The notes under the pieces were generated by a model. That model was not told the DNA's origin. It ran no database searches and saw only the letters and a list, made by a program, of their open reading frames with translations. A stretch of DNA of 64,000 bases from Alteribacillus sp. YIM 98480 (GTDB lineage Bacteria; Bacillota; Bacilli; Bacillales; Marinococcaceae): assembly GCF_009765375.1 (NCBI RefSeq), contig NZ_VTOK01000008.1:66982-130981 (forward strand). The letters are read 5' to 3'. The translations under genes were made by a program, and so were the position numbers. Shown here piece by piece: positions 41,813 to 50,689 of this stretch; within the stretch, counting starts at the first letter, position 1, and every line of letters begins with the position of its first letter.

Positions 41813-42100
41813 TCAATTAATGGTTACATTTCTCCTCTTACAAAAGGAGAAACAACCGTGTAAGCAGCCCAAATAGGTTAGGAACGCGTTCTTTTTTGAC
41901 AGGATAAAAAAACGAAACAAGGAATAAAGACAAAACAAGAAAAAAGATAATCCAAACCAAACAACTCCGACATTGCCCACATATGCAATACCAGCACTCT
42001 CATAAACGTTACGTAATAGATTTTCAGCTAAGAAAAACCTAAGACTAAGAAAATCAGTTATTTCCACAAAAGTGACAGCATACATTTTCCAAATATCCAT
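41813..42100 (-). CDS. Small hypothetical membrane protein
   Basis: 95 residues with two hydrophobic segments (about 25-45, VWFGLSFFLFCLYSLFRFFIL about 48-68) and a cysteine-rich basic tail. AAGGAT lies nine bases before the ATG. I recognise no family. It lies between convergent neighbours in a region without conserved genes, so it may be a lineage-specific or spurious frame. Confidence 0.35.
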   Translation of the reverse strand: MDIWKMYAVTFVEITDFLSLRFFLAENLLRNVYESAGIAYVGNVGVVWFGLSFFLFCLYSLFRFFILSKKNAFLTYLGCLHGCFSFCKRRNVTIN

Positions 42101-42202
42101 TATTCACATCCTTATTTGACTCGTTTTATTCCTGAAGAGGAGACCCTATATCCAAAATATTTCCATGAAAGAATAATAAAAGGATTGGTAATAAAAAATA
42201 TA

Positions 42203-42227
42203 AGAGCAAGGCATTTCGCCCTGCTCT
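42203..42227 (-). terminator. Terminator of the second fliD
   Basis: AGAGCAGGGC-GAAA-TGCCTTGCTCT stem (G-T pair) followed on the minus strand by TATATTTTTTA, 18 bases after the stop. Confidence 0.8.
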
Positions 42228-42244
42228 TTATAAATGTTCCCTTC

Positions 42245-43825
42245 TTACATCATGCCGCCGCCCATACCAGCCATTTGCTGCTGCATTTGCTGGGCCTGGG
42301 CATTTGCTTCTGCCATTGCTTGTTCCATGCGGGTAAATTGATCCCAGTAACGCTCTTCGGTTTTCTGCATGCGGCGTTCGAAGTTACTCATCCGATCATC
42401 GAGATTATTCATTTCACGCCCGATTGTAAATTGATCAGGAGAAGGCATGGCGGGACCACCGGCACGTTCGGAAATACTATCCATCGTATGATCAAGAGAT
42501 TCCCGAACGCGACGTGCTACCCCTTTTTCTTCATAGGATTCTCCATCAGCAGAGAACAACTGATACACCGCTTCAGAATCTTCTTGAATCGCTTGTTCTA
42601 ATTCGGTTTCGTCTACTTCCAGCTTTCCTCGTTCCCGGTAGTCACTGCTTGTCGTGATACCAATCTCCGTTAAATGCGAAAAAGCAGCGCCATCCCCGGT
42701 ATCTACTTCCGCGTACATATCCTGGCGCATCGTATCCAGCCCGTTTGTCAAAATACTATCACGGCGAAGATAGCCGCTTTGAGATCGTTCTTCCCATTGT
42801 TCAATTTCTGTTTCGTTCATTTCACTGCGCTGCTCCTCTGTAAGAGGAGGATAATCTCTGTAATACTCTTCACTAAGCTTCTCATCTGTTTTTTCGATCA
42901 TTTCATTGTAATCTTCCACAAATCCCATGATGGTTTCTTTAATACTTTCTGTATCTGCGCTCACATTAATACTAGCAGATTCATCACCTGTCGTAGTATT
43001 GTTCAAGGTAAACTGTACGTTATCTTCCTCAAACGTATTGGAAGTTCTTTCTGTTTCTATTCCATTCATTTCGAATATCGCGTTTTCCCCGCCAGTTTCA
43101 TTCTCAGAATGTAGACTCAAAACATTTCCTAAAAAATTTTCCGAAAATTCCATTTCACTTCCACTTTGGTTGAAATTCCCCGTCTCACTTCTTGTAATTG
43201 CTACCTGACCAGAAAAATCATCGTAATAAGCATTTACACCAGCATTAGAGTTATTAATGCCGTCTAACACATCATTTAAAGTATCCGTTCCACTAAAAGT
43301 GAATTCCTCTGTATGAGCTCCATCCTCATTATACATCGTCATGTTAAAGGAAAATTCACTGTTTTCCCCATCTGCAGTATCCCAATTAATTGTATTTTGT
43401 AATTGATCCCAAAGCGACTCATCTGGATCCAATCGTTCGCCGTTATCGTCCGTTACCTCAACCGGATCTCCATTCGTATCTTTACTTTGATTCGTGGCAG
43501 CGCTGGCCAACTGTGTGATATTTGAAATCGTATAACTTCCTTCATTGGCGTCAGCAGAAGCACTGGCCTCTACTAAATTTTCATTCGAGCTTATCGCTTC
43601 TTTAGCAGTTGTATTAGAACGGCGAATAATTCCATCAAAAATAGAATCACTGAAAGATTGATATTCCCGGTTCATTTCCCGGTAGTCTTCCATTTCATAT
43701 TGCAGCCTCAAAGCGTCTTGTTCCATTTTTACAAGTGGCTGCCGTTCCACTCGCATTAAATCCTGCACCTGCTGGTTAATGTCCATCCCAGAAGCAAAAC
43801 CCGTTACTCTATTATCTACTTGCAC
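42245..43825 (-). CDS. fliD: Second flagellar cap protein FliD
   Basis: A 526-residue FliD paralogue. The N-terminus NRVTGFASGMDINQQVQDLMRVERQPLVKM and the C-terminal region (SGYLRRDSILTNGLD; LTEIGITTSSDYRERGKLEVDETEL; FTIGREMNNLDDRMSNFERRMQKTEERYWDQFTRMEQAMAEANAQAQ) closely parallel the long FliD at 32765, but the variable head is much shorter and the protein ends in a Gln/Met/Gly tail. GTG start at 43825 after AGGAGG. It has its own sigma-D promoter and terminator. Two caps in one genome suggest two filament types or one cap specialised for the unusual flagellin. Confidence 0.9.
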   Translation of the reverse strand: MQVDNRVTGFASGMDINQQVQDLMRVERQPLVKMEQDALRLQYEMEDYREMNREYQSFSDSIFDGIIRRSNTTAKEAISSNENLVEASASADANEGSYTISNITQLASAATNQSKDTNGDPVEVTDDNGERLDPDESLWDQLQNTINWDTADGENSEFSFNMTMYNEDGAHTEEFTFSGTDTLNDVLDGINNSNAGVNAYYDDFSGQVAITRSETGNFNQSGSEMEFSENFLGNVLSLHSENETGGENAIFEMNGIETERTSNTFEEDNVQFTLNNTTTGDESASINVSADTESIKETIMGFVEDYNEMIEKTDEKLSEEYYRDYPPLTEEQRSEMNETEIEQWEERSQSGYLRRDSILTNGLDTMRQDMYAEVDTGDGAAFSHLTEIGITTSSDYRERGKLEVDETELEQAIQEDSEAVYQLFSADGESYEEKGVARRVRESLDHTMDSISERAGGPAMPSPDQFTIGREMNNLDDRMSNFERRMQKTEERYWDQFTRMEQAMAEANAQAQQMQQQMAGMGGGMM

Positions 43826-43892
43826 ACCCGTAACCTCCTAAAATAGAAAAAAGAGCCGCCACGGTCTCTCTTTCTATTGTTATCTGCTATTT

Positions 43893-43918
43893 ATATCGGA
43901 AGCTATCTACTATATTTA
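43893..43918 (-). promoter_or_regulatory. Sigma-D type promoter for the second fliD
   Basis: Minus strand TAAA, 14 bases, TCCGATAT, about 68 bases upstream of the GTG start. Confidence 0.7.
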
Positions 43919-43966
43919 AAGAAAAAAAGAAAAAACAGCTCCGAAAAAGGAACTGCTTCACGAAAC

Positions 43967-44326
43967 CTATGCTTTTTCGTCAACTAAAATACCTACCTGC
44001 TCCAGCATCGACGCGACCATATCTAAAAACTTTTCAGGCGGAATTTCTCTCACGATTTCTTCGGTTTCACGCTCGAGCACCTGAACATAAATACGGTCCA
44101 AATCTTCATGCACATTGAATTTCAAATCCGTGTAGCTTGCTTCGAGCATTTTATTCATGCCATCTGCCTGCTCCTGCAGTTCTTTCGGATCAAGCATCGC
44201 GGCCCGGTGATCTTTGGCAGCGTGCTGAATTTCTTCTGTCATCGAACGCTCGGATGACTTTCCTTCAATAAAAGAACGAGCAGAATGGATACCCTCTCCA
44301 TTCGCTCCTGATACGGAAAAACCCAT
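43967..44326 (-). CDS. flaG: Flagellar protein FlaG
   Basis: A 119-residue protein with a variable N-terminus and a conserved C-terminal half: MNKMLEASYTDLKFNVHEDLDRIYVQVLERETEEIVREIPPEKFLDMVASMLEQVGILVDEKA, the FlaG signature. FlaG influences filament length and lies with fliD in many Bacilli. ATG 44326 follows GGAGG by eight bases. Preceded by a sigma-D promoter at 44362-44388. Confidence 0.92.
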   Translation of the reverse strand: MGFSVSGANGEGIHSARSFIEGKSSERSMTEEIQHAAKDHRAAMLDPKELQEQADGMNKMLEASYTDLKFNVHEDLDRIYVQVLERETEEIVREIPPEKFLDMVASMLEQVGILVDEKA

Positions 44327-44361
44327 TATCCCATCCTCCATTCCCCCATAGGTTTTTACTT

Positions 44362-44388
44362 ATATCGGTTAAACGAGATAAATATTTA
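44362..44388 (-). promoter_or_regulatory. Sigma-D promoter for flaG
   Basis: Minus strand TAAA, 15 bases, ACCGATAT, 36 bases upstream of the flaG ATG. One mismatch from consensus. Confidence 0.8.
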
Positions 44389-44393
44389 GATTA

Positions 44394-44630
44394 TTATGTA
44401 TTTTTAATGGAAATTGCCCGTTCCCGTACCATTTTACGTATACGGTCAATCGATACCCCGGTGGCATTACTCGTTTCGATCATTGTCGCCTCTTGGGTTC
44501 CTTTTACATACTGCCTCACTTTCACAAAATCCTCCCGATAGCTCGGAAAACAATCAGCACATAAGCCCGCCCCCATATTAGGGGTCAGTTTTCCGCAATC
44601 ATCACACCAAACTTTATGATTTTCCGTCAT
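44394..44630 (-). CDS. YvyF-like flagellar operon protein (zinc ribbon plus HTH)
   Basis: A 78-residue protein. Residues 9-29 hold a CxxC...CxxC zinc ribbon (CDDC ... CADC), followed by an HTH-like helix pair (MIETSNATGVSIDRIRKMVRERAISI). This matches the small YvyF (TIGR03826) proteins that sit next to flgM in Bacilli. A regulatory role in flagellar gene expression is presumed. It lies between yjfB-like and flaG genes. Confidence 0.7.
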   Translation of the reverse strand: MTENHKVWCDDCGKLTPNMGAGLCADCFPSYREDFVKVRQYVKGTQEATMIETSNATGVSIDRIRKMVRERAISIKNT

Positions 44631-44684
44631 GATTCTAACTCCTTTAAAAGCCTTCCCCGAAACACGGAGAAGGCGGATGGCTTC

Positions 44685-44885
44685 TTAAACCGAAAAATCG
44701 ACAGAACTGCCTTTGTGCGGTTCAGCCGCTTGCTGAACAGCCTTGCCACCAGAAGAATCCAGCATCTTGTCCACAAATTCTCCTTGCTGTTCCCCTGTTT
44801 CCATCGCCTGCTTCATCACAGACATACTAGCCTGCTGTTTGACTTGTCCCTGGCTCATCGCCATTGACATTGCACCAATATCCAT
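44685..44885 (-). CDS. YjfB-family putative motility protein
   Basis: A 66-residue protein: MDIGAMSMAMSQGQVKQQASMSVMKQAMETGEQQGEFVDKMLDSS. The motif MAMSQ-x-xVxxxASxSVMKxAxD matches the YjfB family, small proteins under sigma-D control in Bacilli. GGGAGG precedes the ATG at 44885. A sigma-D-like site lies upstream. Confidence 0.8.
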   Translation of the reverse strand: MDIGAMSMAMSQGQVKQQASMSVMKQAMETGEQQGEFVDKMLDSSGGKAVQQAAEPHKGSSVDFSV

Positions 44886-44930
44886 GTTTCCACCTCCCAT
44901 AGTCCAAATTCATGCATGTACTTTTTATTT

Positions 44931-44957
44931 ATATCGACATAACTTGTCATAGTTAAA
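44931..44957 (-). promoter_or_regulatory. Sigma-D-like promoter for the yjfB-like gene
   Basis: Minus strand TTTA, 15 bases, GTCGATAT. Two mismatches from consensus but correct spacing and position. Confidence 0.55.
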
Positions 44958-44975
44958 ATGTAAAATTCTCTGCTT

Positions 44976-45863
44976 TTATTTTAACGTGTCATCGTTTTTC
45001 TTTAGACTTTCTATCTTTTCCTTGGTAAGCCCAGTCACTTCCGAAATAATCGCTTCATCCATTCCCTTTTTCACCATATTTCTAGCTGCTATTTCTATTC
45101 CTTCTTCTATTCCTTTTTCTATACCTTTTTCCATTCCCCTTTCCAAACCTCTGCGCTCATAGGACACCATCACTTCCATTATTTCGTCTCCTTCCTTGTC
45201 TTTCATCTGTTTCACCTCTTTGATTAATTGCTCTTCTTCCGGCGGGGTGAGGGTGAGGTAGGTTTCGAAAAAGCCAGTGATTAATGTTTGGCTTGCCGGA
45301 TTTATGTTCATGCGTACAATCATGCGCAAAAACTCTTTTTTTACTTCAATTCGTTCGTCTATAGTATACCCCATTTTGGAAAGTAAGGCAGCGGCTACGG
45401 GATTGTTTGACCGAATATAACGACGCCAGTTTTGTTGTTTTAACACAAGTGTGAGAAAGCGAAATTGAAGTACATTGACAAAAGGAAAAGAAACTTGGAA
45501 AGTGTCGGGTTCATCCCGGATATGATCGTAGCTGAAAATAGCAATGGGAAGAATCTTTCGGCGGTAGGTTTCATACAAACGGCTGAAGTAAAGAAACATT
45601 CGTTCATTGAATTGATGTTGTACGTAACTTTGGGGCTCAACATGGATAATGATAAGGGTATCTTCCCCTTTTAACCGCGTCTCAGCCAACAAATCAACAC
45701 GATACGTTGCGCCTTCGGTTACGTCTGTGAATAGCTCTTCGGAAAGAAAACGGGTATCTTGAAAATCAATCATTTCATAGACGTCGGGGAAAAATAACAG
45801 TATAAACTCTTCAAAATAGTTAAACAACAGCTCTTTAAATAAGCGGTCATGATCAATGGGCAT
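44976..45863 (-). CDS. Rpn-family PD-(D/E)XK nuclease / transposase-like protein
   Basis: A 295-residue protein of the Rpn/YhgA family (recombination-promoting nuclease, PD-(D/E)XK fold). The N-terminal HDRLFKELLFNYFEEFILLFFPD is typical; the catalytic residues are the Asp in YRVDLLAETRLKGED and the E-x-Q in IIIHVEPQS. The C-terminus has a repeated RGMEKGIEKGIEEGIE helix and an HTH-like end (MDEAIISEVTGLTKEKIESL). Such proteins are widespread, multi-copy and spread by horizontal transfer; some act in recombination or phage defence. ATG 45863 has GGAGG ten bases upstream. Confidence 0.85.
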   Translation of the reverse strand: MPIDHDRLFKELLFNYFEEFILLFFPDVYEMIDFQDTRFLSEELFTDVTEGATYRVDLLAETRLKGEDTLIIIHVEPQSYVQHQFNERMFLYFSRLYETYRRKILPIAIFSYDHIRDEPDTFQVSFPFVNVLQFRFLTLVLKQQNWRRYIRSNNPVAAALLSKMGYTIDERIEVKKEFLRMIVRMNINPASQTLITGFFETYLTLTPPEEEQLIKEVKQMKDKEGDEIMEVMVSYERRGLERGMEKGIEKGIEEGIEIAARNMVKKGMDEAIISEVTGLTKEKIESLKKNDDTLK

Positions 45864-46161
45864 AGCTTTATCTCCTCCCAATAAGGAACATATGTTCTTA
45901 TAAAAAGAATATAATATACACTTTAAACAGGCAAGAAAAAAGAAAGCCGAATGTATGTTAACCCCTAGCAGAAGATGCTATATAGAGAGGAGCTGATGTG
46001 TTAAATATAAGAAACATCTAATAGGGTTTGAATAGAACTGTGATTTGTGTAAATTGAAGTATTTCTTTACCTTTTTAAAGTATCGTTCCAATGTACTATC
46101 CTACATTTGCAGCAAACTAGAAAAAAGACTCCAGCATAAGCTGAAGCCTTTGATCACTCTA

Positions 46162-48936
46162 TTAATCTGTTACGGTGAACGTAACGATAGCACCTTGAGT
46201 AAGATTGCCGCCGTCTTCTCCTTCTATGTCTTCCATGAGAAACATTTCATATTGACCCGGTACAAAAGAATCATCGTGATGGACAAAAATTCGGTCGCCG
46301 CTTGCTTCAATTATAACATCGTTCACGCGATCTTGATGCTCATTAAAAATTCTCACGTTATTGGTATTCACTGTATCACTATTCAGCGCTTCTGTAAATT
46401 TGATCGTTACGGTACCCTCTGGATTCAAGTTGTTATATCGTGTCATTTCCTGAAAGCCTGCTGTTTCACTTTCGTCTGGGTAGGAAGAATCCGTATTTTC
46501 ATCCTGATCATCATCTTCCCAAATAAATCGTAAGTAAGAGTAAGCACTCACTTGATCCTCTTCATCGTCTTTTTGGAGACGTACGCGTAAATAAACGGTA
46601 TCGGTTTGGTTTAACTCGATATTTTCATCATATTCTGTCCATCCATCGGCCTGGGTATAATATTCTAATACGAGATCATCATGATTGTCTTCATAAGAAG
46701 CGGTGATCTGAATTGGCTCTTCTTGAGATGCTTCGACATAAACCGATTCTCCATTTTCATGATCCAAATCAACAGAGCTTCCATCATCGGTATAAGTCAT
46801 GCTGGTAAATTCTGGTTTCGGTATAGAATCAATGCCAATGGAACTGTCTTCGATTTCATCGCCTTCTCCGTCGTGCGGAATAATTTCATAATTATACATT
46901 TCCATCGGATCTATTGGATGATCTACGTAGGAATGTAGACCTTCACCATCCTCATCTTTCACATAAATAGTCTCTCCGTCACGGTTCAGCTCATAATAAG
47001 CCGCTCCAGGAACCGGTTCCCAAGCAATACGGATGAAATCAGACCCTATTTCAATGCCAGGGCCAGCTGGCTCTTCTAAATCTTCTGGCTCTTCTACCGT
47101 AGGTTCATCTGGAGGATTGCCTGGGGTACCGGGATCGTCAGTACCTGGCCCTTCATTTCCGCCTCCGTCGTCGTTTCCACCATTATCATCGTTTCCACCA
47201 CCGCTATCGTTTCCGCCGCCGTCATCGTTTCCGCCGCCGTCATCGTTTCCGCCGCCGTCATCGTTCCCGCCGCCGTCATCGTTTCCGCCGCCGTCATCAT
47301 TTCCGCCGCCGTCATCGTTTCCGCCGCCGTCATCGTTTCCACCGCCGTCATCGTTTCCACCGCCGTCATCGTTTCCACCGCCGTCATCATTTCCACCGCC
47401 GTCATCATTTCCACCGCCGTCATCATTTCCACCGCCGTCATCACCCGGTCCTGGTTCCGGCTCGACATCTATTGGATCCCCAGTCGTTCCGTCACTAAAA
47501 ATCGGTTCCACACTATATTTGTTCGTTTCACCCACTTGCGCATTTTCATCTACATAAAAAGTGTTTTCTACAACGGCGACTTCTGCATCATTTTTAAATA
47601 CACGATATTCTTCCGCTTCGTCACCATCATCGTTATACATAGGCAGCCAATTAAAAATAAGTTCCTGATGCACATATTGATTAATCCATTCGCCCGTTTC
47701 AGGGTCATACTCTACTCTTGCCGGGTTGAATTCCAGATAAGGCAGTGTCTCTTCTTCATCAATACCCCATACATTGGAAAAAACAAAGCCTGTATCAGAA
47801 TAAGTTGACTCTTCCAGTGCTTCTGTCGTATCTATGGTATCGATCATATAGGAGGAATGCCCGGAACCTTCTGTTTCTGACAAGGCATAGACTCTTGAGT
47901 ATGTTCCACCTGTCATATCGCCAAATGTTCGTCCGACTTTACTGTCTCCCGTCACCTCAGGATTTAAGGCAAACGCACGAAACACGGAACCATCCAGCTC
48001 ACCTACAAGTCCCCCTGCTGTTTCACCCCCATCAATATTCCCTGTAGAGTAGACACGATTAACACTAAAGTCATCAGCGAAACCGACAAGTCCACCAACT
48101 TTTTCTTCTCCTGTTGTATCTCCAGTAGCGTATGCATTGTCTAGGGCGGCTCGATAACCTCTTCCGATCAAGCCTCCAACATTTACTTCACCATTTGCCT
48201 CCCCAATAGCAAATGCCTCTTCCATATTAGAATTAGAACCGCGGAAGTGTCCTGCCAATCCGCCTACTTGATTTGTTCCAACGACATCTGCAGATGCGTA
48301 GGATTCATAGACTGATGAAGTATTACTGTCTCCAATCAGACCGCCTGTATCCGCTTTTCCTTCTACTACACCTTCGCTGACAGAAGAGTTACGGACCACC
48401 GAATTATTGTAAGCAAATCCGATTAATCCGCCTGTATTATCATTTCCTCGAACGGTGAGATGATGAGCAGATATATCATTGATGGTTGAGTTATTCGCAT
48501 ACCCAGCCAAGCCTCCTGTATAACGATGTCCTTTTACATCCCCATGCTGAAGCGTAAAGTTTTCAATAGTTGCACCTTCTATGTAACCAAACAAACCGAC
48601 GTTGTTTGTCGATTCGTCAACGGTTAAATGACTGATCACATGACCATCTCCATCAAGCTCTCCTGTGAATGGGTCAGATGAGTCACCGATTGGCTCCCAG
48701 CTTTCTCCAAAAAGATCAATGTCCTTACCTAATTTATAATCTCCGTTCAGATCGTTTTCCATATTTTTCAAATCATCGACATCATTAATAATAATATGGT
48801 TATTTGCTTCAACTACTTCTTCAAAGCTGCTATCCGACATACTTACAGCAGCCGGTACAATAACAGCTGCCGACAGAACAGCTGCAGTATATTTAGCTGC
48901 TCTCCGGTAAAATCTACCTTGCTTCTTTTTCCCCAT
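46162..48936 (-). CDS. Large acidic GLUG-repeat surface protein
   Basis: A 924-residue exported protein. Signal peptide about 1-33 (KKKQGRFYRRAAKYTAAVLSAAVIVPAA). Residues about 80-350 hold GLUG-type repeats (VGGLIGxxxxxxxxxAYATG and variants), predicted to form a beta-helix stalk. Then a fibronectin-like part, a low-complexity GGGNDD linker (about 497-594), a second fibronectin-like domain, and a C-terminal Ig-like domain of the SbsA type (VTIKFTEALNSDTVNTNNVRIF). No LPxTG, SLH or membrane anchor is seen, so it is secreted or held by the wall non-covalently. Likely adhesive or structural. ATG 48936 follows GGAGGGG. Confidence 0.8.
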   Translation of the reverse strand: MGKKKQGRFYRRAAKYTAAVLSAAVIVPAAVSMSDSSFEEVVEANNHIIINDVDDLKNMENDLNGDYKLGKDIDLFGESWEPIGDSSDPFTGELDGDGHVISHLTVDESTNNVGLFGYIEGATIENFTLQHGDVKGHRYTGGLAGYANNSTINDISAHHLTVRGNDNTGGLIGFAYNNSVVRNSSVSEGVVEGKADTGGLIGDSNTSSVYESYASADVVGTNQVGGLAGHFRGSNSNMEEAFAIGEANGEVNVGGLIGRGYRAALDNAYATGDTTGEEKVGGLVGFADDFSVNRVYSTGNIDGGETAGGLVGELDGSVFRAFALNPEVTGDSKVGRTFGDMTGGTYSRVYALSETEGSGHSSYMIDTIDTTEALEESTYSDTGFVFSNVWGIDEEETLPYLEFNPARVEYDPETGEWINQYVHQELIFNWLPMYNDDGDEAEEYRVFKNDAEVAVVENTFYVDENAQVGETNKYSVEPIFSDGTTGDPIDVEPEPGPGDDGGGNDDGGGNDDGGGNDDGGGNDDGGGNDDGGGNDDGGGNDDGGGNDDGGGNDDGGGNDDGGGNDDGGGNDDGGGNDSGGGNDDNGGNDDGGGNEGPGTDDPGTPGNPPDEPTVEEPEDLEEPAGPGIEIGSDFIRIAWEPVPGAAYYELNRDGETIYVKDEDGEGLHSYVDHPIDPMEMYNYEIIPHDGEGDEIEDSSIGIDSIPKPEFTSMTYTDDGSSVDLDHENGESVYVEASQEEPIQITASYEDNHDDLVLEYYTQADGWTEYDENIELNQTDTVYLRVRLQKDDEEDQVSAYSYLRFIWEDDDQDENTDSSYPDESETAGFQEMTRYNNLNPEGTVTIKFTEALNSDTVNTNNVRIFNEHQDRVNDVIIEASGDRIFVHHDDSFVPGQYEMFLMEDIEGEDGGNLTQGAIVTFTVTD
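47155..47445. repeat. 18-bp tandem repeats coding GGGNDD
   Basis: About sixteen 18-bp units, each coding Gly-Gly-Gly-Asn-Asp-Asp on the minus strand with a few variants (GGGNDS, NGGNDD). The unit count is likely to vary among strains. It forms a flexible, acidic spacer that could also bind calcium. Confidence 0.9.
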
Positions 48937-49181
48937 ATGTTTCCCCTCCATATAAACAACTAAAGACCTATAATAATATTACACTATCTTCATCTAATAC
49001 AAAAGTCTCAAATGACAAAATGTAACTTTTTTCGCTCCACCTTTTATCCGATAACATCCAGGCCTCTTCTCTTACATGATGAGCGGATATAAACCACTCT
49101 TCAGGCATGCAAATAGACCGCAACCTAGAAAGCTGCGGCAAAAAATTATTTTGAAACCGGAAGATACGAATTCCAAAGCGA

Positions 49182-50573
49182 TCATTCTTGTGTGATTGTT
49201 TTTTGCAAAAAATAATGGATAATGAAAGCCACAAAAGAGAGCAATGTTAAAATAAGAAAGGTATCACTGTACTGTACACCTTCCCCTCTCCAGAATAAGA
49301 GTAGAGCATTCTCCCGTTCGGAGAGCGTATTTAATAGTTTACCCGTTACAGTAGCTCCAAACGCACCTCCAAAAAACTGCATAAGCTGAAATCCTCCCAT
49401 CCCAACACCTACCTGATTTTCCTTTAGATACATAGAAAGATACTTAGGTATTCCTGTATTTGCCGATGAAAAACTAAGCATCGATATCATATAAAACAAT
49501 AATACCGACAAAGAAGAGTGGTACCCAAAGCTGGAAAATAACAAACACGACAAGCACAAAAACAACATACTGATTCTTAGAATGATTGCCACTCCAAAAC
49601 GATCAAGTAAGCGGGCTATAAATAATGCAGCCAATGCAGATCCAATTGCCCCTGGAAAAATAATAAGTCCAATTTCCTGGGCTGAAGACTCGAAAAGATT
49701 AGCCATCATTAAAGGAACGATAAACATAACGGAAAAATTAATAAAAAACACTAAAAAACCGAGCAGAACTGAAAGAATGTATCTTTTATCCGTTATTAAA
49801 TTTTCAGGAATAAAGGGAGATTTTTTCACTTTTCGTATATGCAGACGGAAAAACAACCAGCAAACCGCGCCGAAAGCAAAAAACCAGGAACCGCTTATTA
49901 CAATCAGCAAAAGTGATATAAGTCCGGCAGAAAACAATAGCAGGCCGACTATATCAAAGGAGGTATCCGAATTTTTTTCGATGGGAAGGTATTTTACATA
50001 AACAGGAATCATGACTGCAGCTGAAGCTGTCATCAAAAATAAAGCAGACCAGCCTAAATAGTACGTGACTAAGCCGCCTAATAAGGGGCCAAATCCCATA
50101 CCTAATATAGCTGCTGCATTCAATTTCCCCATTGCCAATCCACGCCGGCAAGACGGAATATATATTGTGGTTAAAACCATCCCCAGGCCGGGAATACAGG
50201 ATGCCCCTGCTGCTTGAATGAGACGAGCCAGAACCAATATAAAAAAGTTAGAGGCCGCAGCTCCGCTTAAAGATCCAACCCCAAAAAGAATCAGTCCAAA
50301 CGTTAGCAATGAACGGATAGAGAAACGATCAGATAATCTTCCATAACAGATCGAACCAATAGCAAAAACAACAGAATAGCTCGTTACTATCCAGGAGGCT
50401 GCAAACGGCGTGAGAGAAAAATCATTTGATATATCAGGGATGGCGATATTAAACATAGAAGTATTCATTACAGTAACGATAAAATTAAAACATAGAGCAA
50501 AATAAACAAAGCCTTCTTTTTCTATCCTTTTCTCATCCGTACTGTTTTCAACAAGAGGTTGTATGCCCCTCAC
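49182..50573 (-). CDS. MFS multidrug/tetracycline-type efflux transporter
   Basis: A membrane protein of about 463 residues with 12-14 hydrophobic helices. Early MFS motifs are visible: FIVTVMNTSMFNIAIPDISNDFSLTPFAASWIVTSYSVVFAIGSICYGRLSDRFSIRSLL (motif A in the loop GRLSDRFSIR) and GAAASNFFILVLARLIQAAGASCIPGLGMVL (motif C-like). This is the DHA2/TetA(L)-like group of proton-driven drug exporters. The frame is open to an ATG at 50633, but that overlaps the upstream terminator and lacks an RBS; I prefer the GTG at 50573, though its RBS is weak. Confidence 0.8.
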   Translation of the reverse strand: MRGIQPLVENSTDEKRIEKEGFVYFALCFNFIVTVMNTSMFNIAIPDISNDFSLTPFAASWIVTSYSVVFAIGSICYGRLSDRFSIRSLLTFGLILFGVGSLSGAAASNFFILVLARLIQAAGASCIPGLGMVLTTIYIPSCRRGLAMGKLNAAAILGMGFGPLLGGLVTYYLGWSALFLMTASAAVMIPVYVKYLPIEKNSDTSFDIVGLLLFSAGLISLLLIVISGSWFFAFGAVCWLFFRLHIRKVKKSPFIPENLITDKRYILSVLLGFLVFFINFSVMFIVPLMMANLFESSAQEIGLIIFPGAIGSALAALFIARLLDRFGVAIILRISMLFLCLSCLLFSSFGYHSSLSVLLFYMISMLSFSSANTGIPKYLSMYLKENQVGVGMGGFQLMQFFGGAFGATVTGKLLNTLSERENALLLFWRGEGVQYSDTFLILTLLSFVAFIIHYFLQKTITQE

Positions 50574-50630
50574 CTTCTTTTTAAAAACTCCATTTTGAAG
50601 ACTAATATGTAAAAGAATTATAATGATAAA

Positions 50631-50660
50631 CACCGGTAGGTAAACACGTTCCTACCGGTG
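50631..50660 (-). terminator. Terminator of the 50690-53536 operon
   Basis: CACCGGTAGG-TAAACACGTT-CCTACCGGTG, a perfect ten-base stem, followed on the minus strand by TTTATCATTATAATTCTTTT. Confidence 0.8.
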
Positions 50661-50689
50661 ATAGCAGCTGCTTTGTGTCCAATTAAAAG

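Noticed and set aside
47094-47468. Frame-shifted MMTAVE repeat frame
   Set aside because: Shadow of the GGGNDD-coding repeats in another frame.
48968-49234. 88-codon minus-strand frame between the MFS and GLUG genes
   Set aside because: It overlaps the MFS 3' end, has no RBS and reads like non-coding sequence.
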